From Vallitalea guaymasensis (GTDB lineage Bacteria > Bacillota > Clostridia > Lachnospirales > Vallitaleaceae): a stretch of 64,000 nucleotides of DNA. A program made the position numbers and the translations under genes. This document shows positions 63,090 to 64,000 of the stretch, one piece after another (position 1 is the first letter of the stretch; every line of letters starts with the position of its first letter). The DNA lies in NCBI RefSeq assembly GCF_018141425.1, contig NZ_CP058561.1:3658001-3722000 (forward strand), read 5' to 3'. The notes beneath the pieces were generated by a model. That model saw nothing but the letters and a program-made list of their open reading frames with translations. It did not search any database and was not told where the DNA came from.

Positions 63090-63875
63090 TTAATTGATAT
63101 TATATAATCTATAATTTAGTTCGAAATTATTGTCCCAATAGGTAACACCATTAACAGCGTAACCAATACAGAATTCAAAATCTCCTTCTACATCAATTAT
63201 AGTTGTCCAATTTTCAATGCCATTAGCATTTGTATTTTTATAAGAAGCTAAACTCTCTTTATAACTTTGCCAGTTATCATTAGAATATCGTACTTTTACG
63301 GTTTTATCATAGCCTAGATTCTTTAAACATATGTTTAATGAATGTTTATTTCCACTAAGACACCAAATATTATCTAATGTTAAAACACTTTTAGATAATA
63401 CGATAGGTGAATAATATGAATCTTTACCTCTTTCAATAAAATAATCATTCCCATTATTATTATCCCAATATGTATTACCGCCTACTTCATATTTTACAGC
63501 AAACTTGCAGTTGCATTTAGTATATCTGCAACCCATAAAACGTTGGTTAGGTGTTCTGTATCTCCAGACTTCTGAGCCATCGGATAAGGTTTTAACATAT
63601 ACTGCTGGTTGATCATACCAATCATTACCGTTATAAGTATAGTGTACTGAAACATTTTTACTTACCCCTAAATCCTTGATATAAATGATTCCAGTTGAAT
63701 AATAGACATTACCAATCATCATATCACCGCTAACGGAACCTGTCTCTAATTTTGCTGAGTACAACTGTACATTATCATTGGTCGTTTGAGCTGAAATACT
63801 AAGGCTTCCAACATTAAATGCCAAAATAAAACAAATCATACAAGTTAATAAGTTTCTAAAATACTTTCTTTTCAT
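63090..63875 (-). CDS. Secreted protein with two CBM21-like domains, paralogue 5
   Basis: A 261-residue paralogue and the most diverged of the five. The ATG at 63875 follows AGGAGGAATTAAT; the upstream in-frame start at 63920 lies in the promoter. Signal peptide MKRKYFRNLLTCMICFILAF; module 1 ends EVGGNTYWDNNNGNDY. Module 2 has VRYSNDNWQSYKESLASY and ends AVNGVTYWDNNFELNYRLY, so the last Gly of the WDNNxG motif is Glu. Extra cysteines (GCRYTKCNC) are present in the module 1 loop. Confidence 0.85.
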   Translation of the reverse strand: MKRKYFRNLLTCMICFILAFNVGSLSISAQTTNDNVQLYSAKLETGSVSGDMMIGNVYYSTGIIYIKDLGVSKNVSVHYTYNGNDWYDQPAVYVKTLSDGSEVWRYRTPNQRFMGCRYTKCNCKFAVKYEVGGNTYWDNNNGNDYFIERGKDSYYSPIVLSKSVLTLDNIWCLSGNKHSLNICLKNLGYDKTVKVRYSNDNWQSYKESLASYKNTNANGIENWTTIIDVEGDFEFCIGYAVNGVTYWDNNFELNYRLYNIN

Positions 63876-63908
63876 ATTAATTCCTCCTATTATTCTTTGA
63901 TATATGAT

Positions 63909-63936
63909 AGTATACGCCAATATTTTTAAATGTCAA
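63909..63936 (-). promoter_or_regulatory. Probable promoter for CBM21-like paralogue 5
   Basis: On the minus strand TTGACA (63936-63931) and TATACT (63914-63909) have a 16-base spacer. Confidence 0.7.
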
Positions 63937-64000
63937 TAAACAATTTGAATATTTAATTAATTTATAAAATTAAAATTAATGGTTAAGATAATAAACAAAA

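Noticed and set aside
59016-63875. CRISPR-like or satellite repeat interpretation of the repeated YWDNN coding segments
   Set aside because: The repeats are in-frame protein motifs ~300 bp apart with diverged codons, explained by domain duplication.

Overview
This window is low-GC, spore-former Firmicutes DNA. The organism is most likely an anaerobic member of Clostridia (Lachnospirales/Vallitalea-like is an inference from gene style, not shown by any single marker). Supporting signs are strong AGGAGG ribosome sites, frequent TTG and GTG starts, an alpha/beta-type small acid-soluble spore protein, a T-box leader, an ATT-started infC with an L20-type leader, AddA rather than RecB, and a V-type instead of an F-type ATPase.

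Layout. 0-7.3 kb: V/A-type ATPase operon I-K-F-E-A-B-D, with I cut by the window start. 7.3-7.8 kb: two long branched palindromic elements; a third copy lies at 15.9 kb. 7.8-11.8 kb: addA and a spore protein gene. 11.9-15.7 kb: an AraC regulator divergent from an oxidoreductase and two sugar-isomerase-like TIM barrels. 16.2-18.8 kb: methyltransferase, Hsp33, and a DUF218/YdcF-like membrane protein. 18.8-23.6 kb: a T-box operon holding a bacteriohemerythrin and two tandem thrS genes that share nearly identical N-terminal halves but have strongly different catalytic cores. 23.7-25.1 kb: infC-rpmI-rplT. 25.3-29.5 kb: VanY-type peptidase, tRNA-Gly, an amidase lacking a zinc ligand, a divergent PRPP-synthetase-like protein and an ABC-type ATPase. 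29.5-37.2 kb: an AT-rich accessory stretch of small membrane, lipoprotein and secreted hypotheticals with a dead phage holin gene. 37.3-38.9 kb: an AraC/effector-domain regulator and five tRNAs.

39.3-42.6 kb: a FGGY sugar kinase paired with an alkyl-DHAP-synthase-like FAD enzyme. 42.7-46.5 kb: MntP, an ABC exporter and an MFS pump. 46.8-48.4 kb: an ECF sigma factor overlapping an unknown repeat protein. 48.5-56.8 kb: a Gfo/Idh/MocA oxidoreductase, an AraC regulator and a complete sugar-uptake operon (binding protein, two permeases, GH1 glycosidase, LacI repressor) with two identical palindromic operators. The GH1 enzyme has Gln in place of the catalytic acid/base Glu. 56.9-58.9 kb: lysA and a TrmB-type regulator.

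59.0-63.9 kb: five consecutive paralogous secreted proteins, each consisting of a signal peptide and two CBM21-like starch/glycogen-binding domains and nothing else. With their own consensus promoters they form the most distinctive system in the window. No CRISPR array, intact insertion sequence or rRNA was seen.
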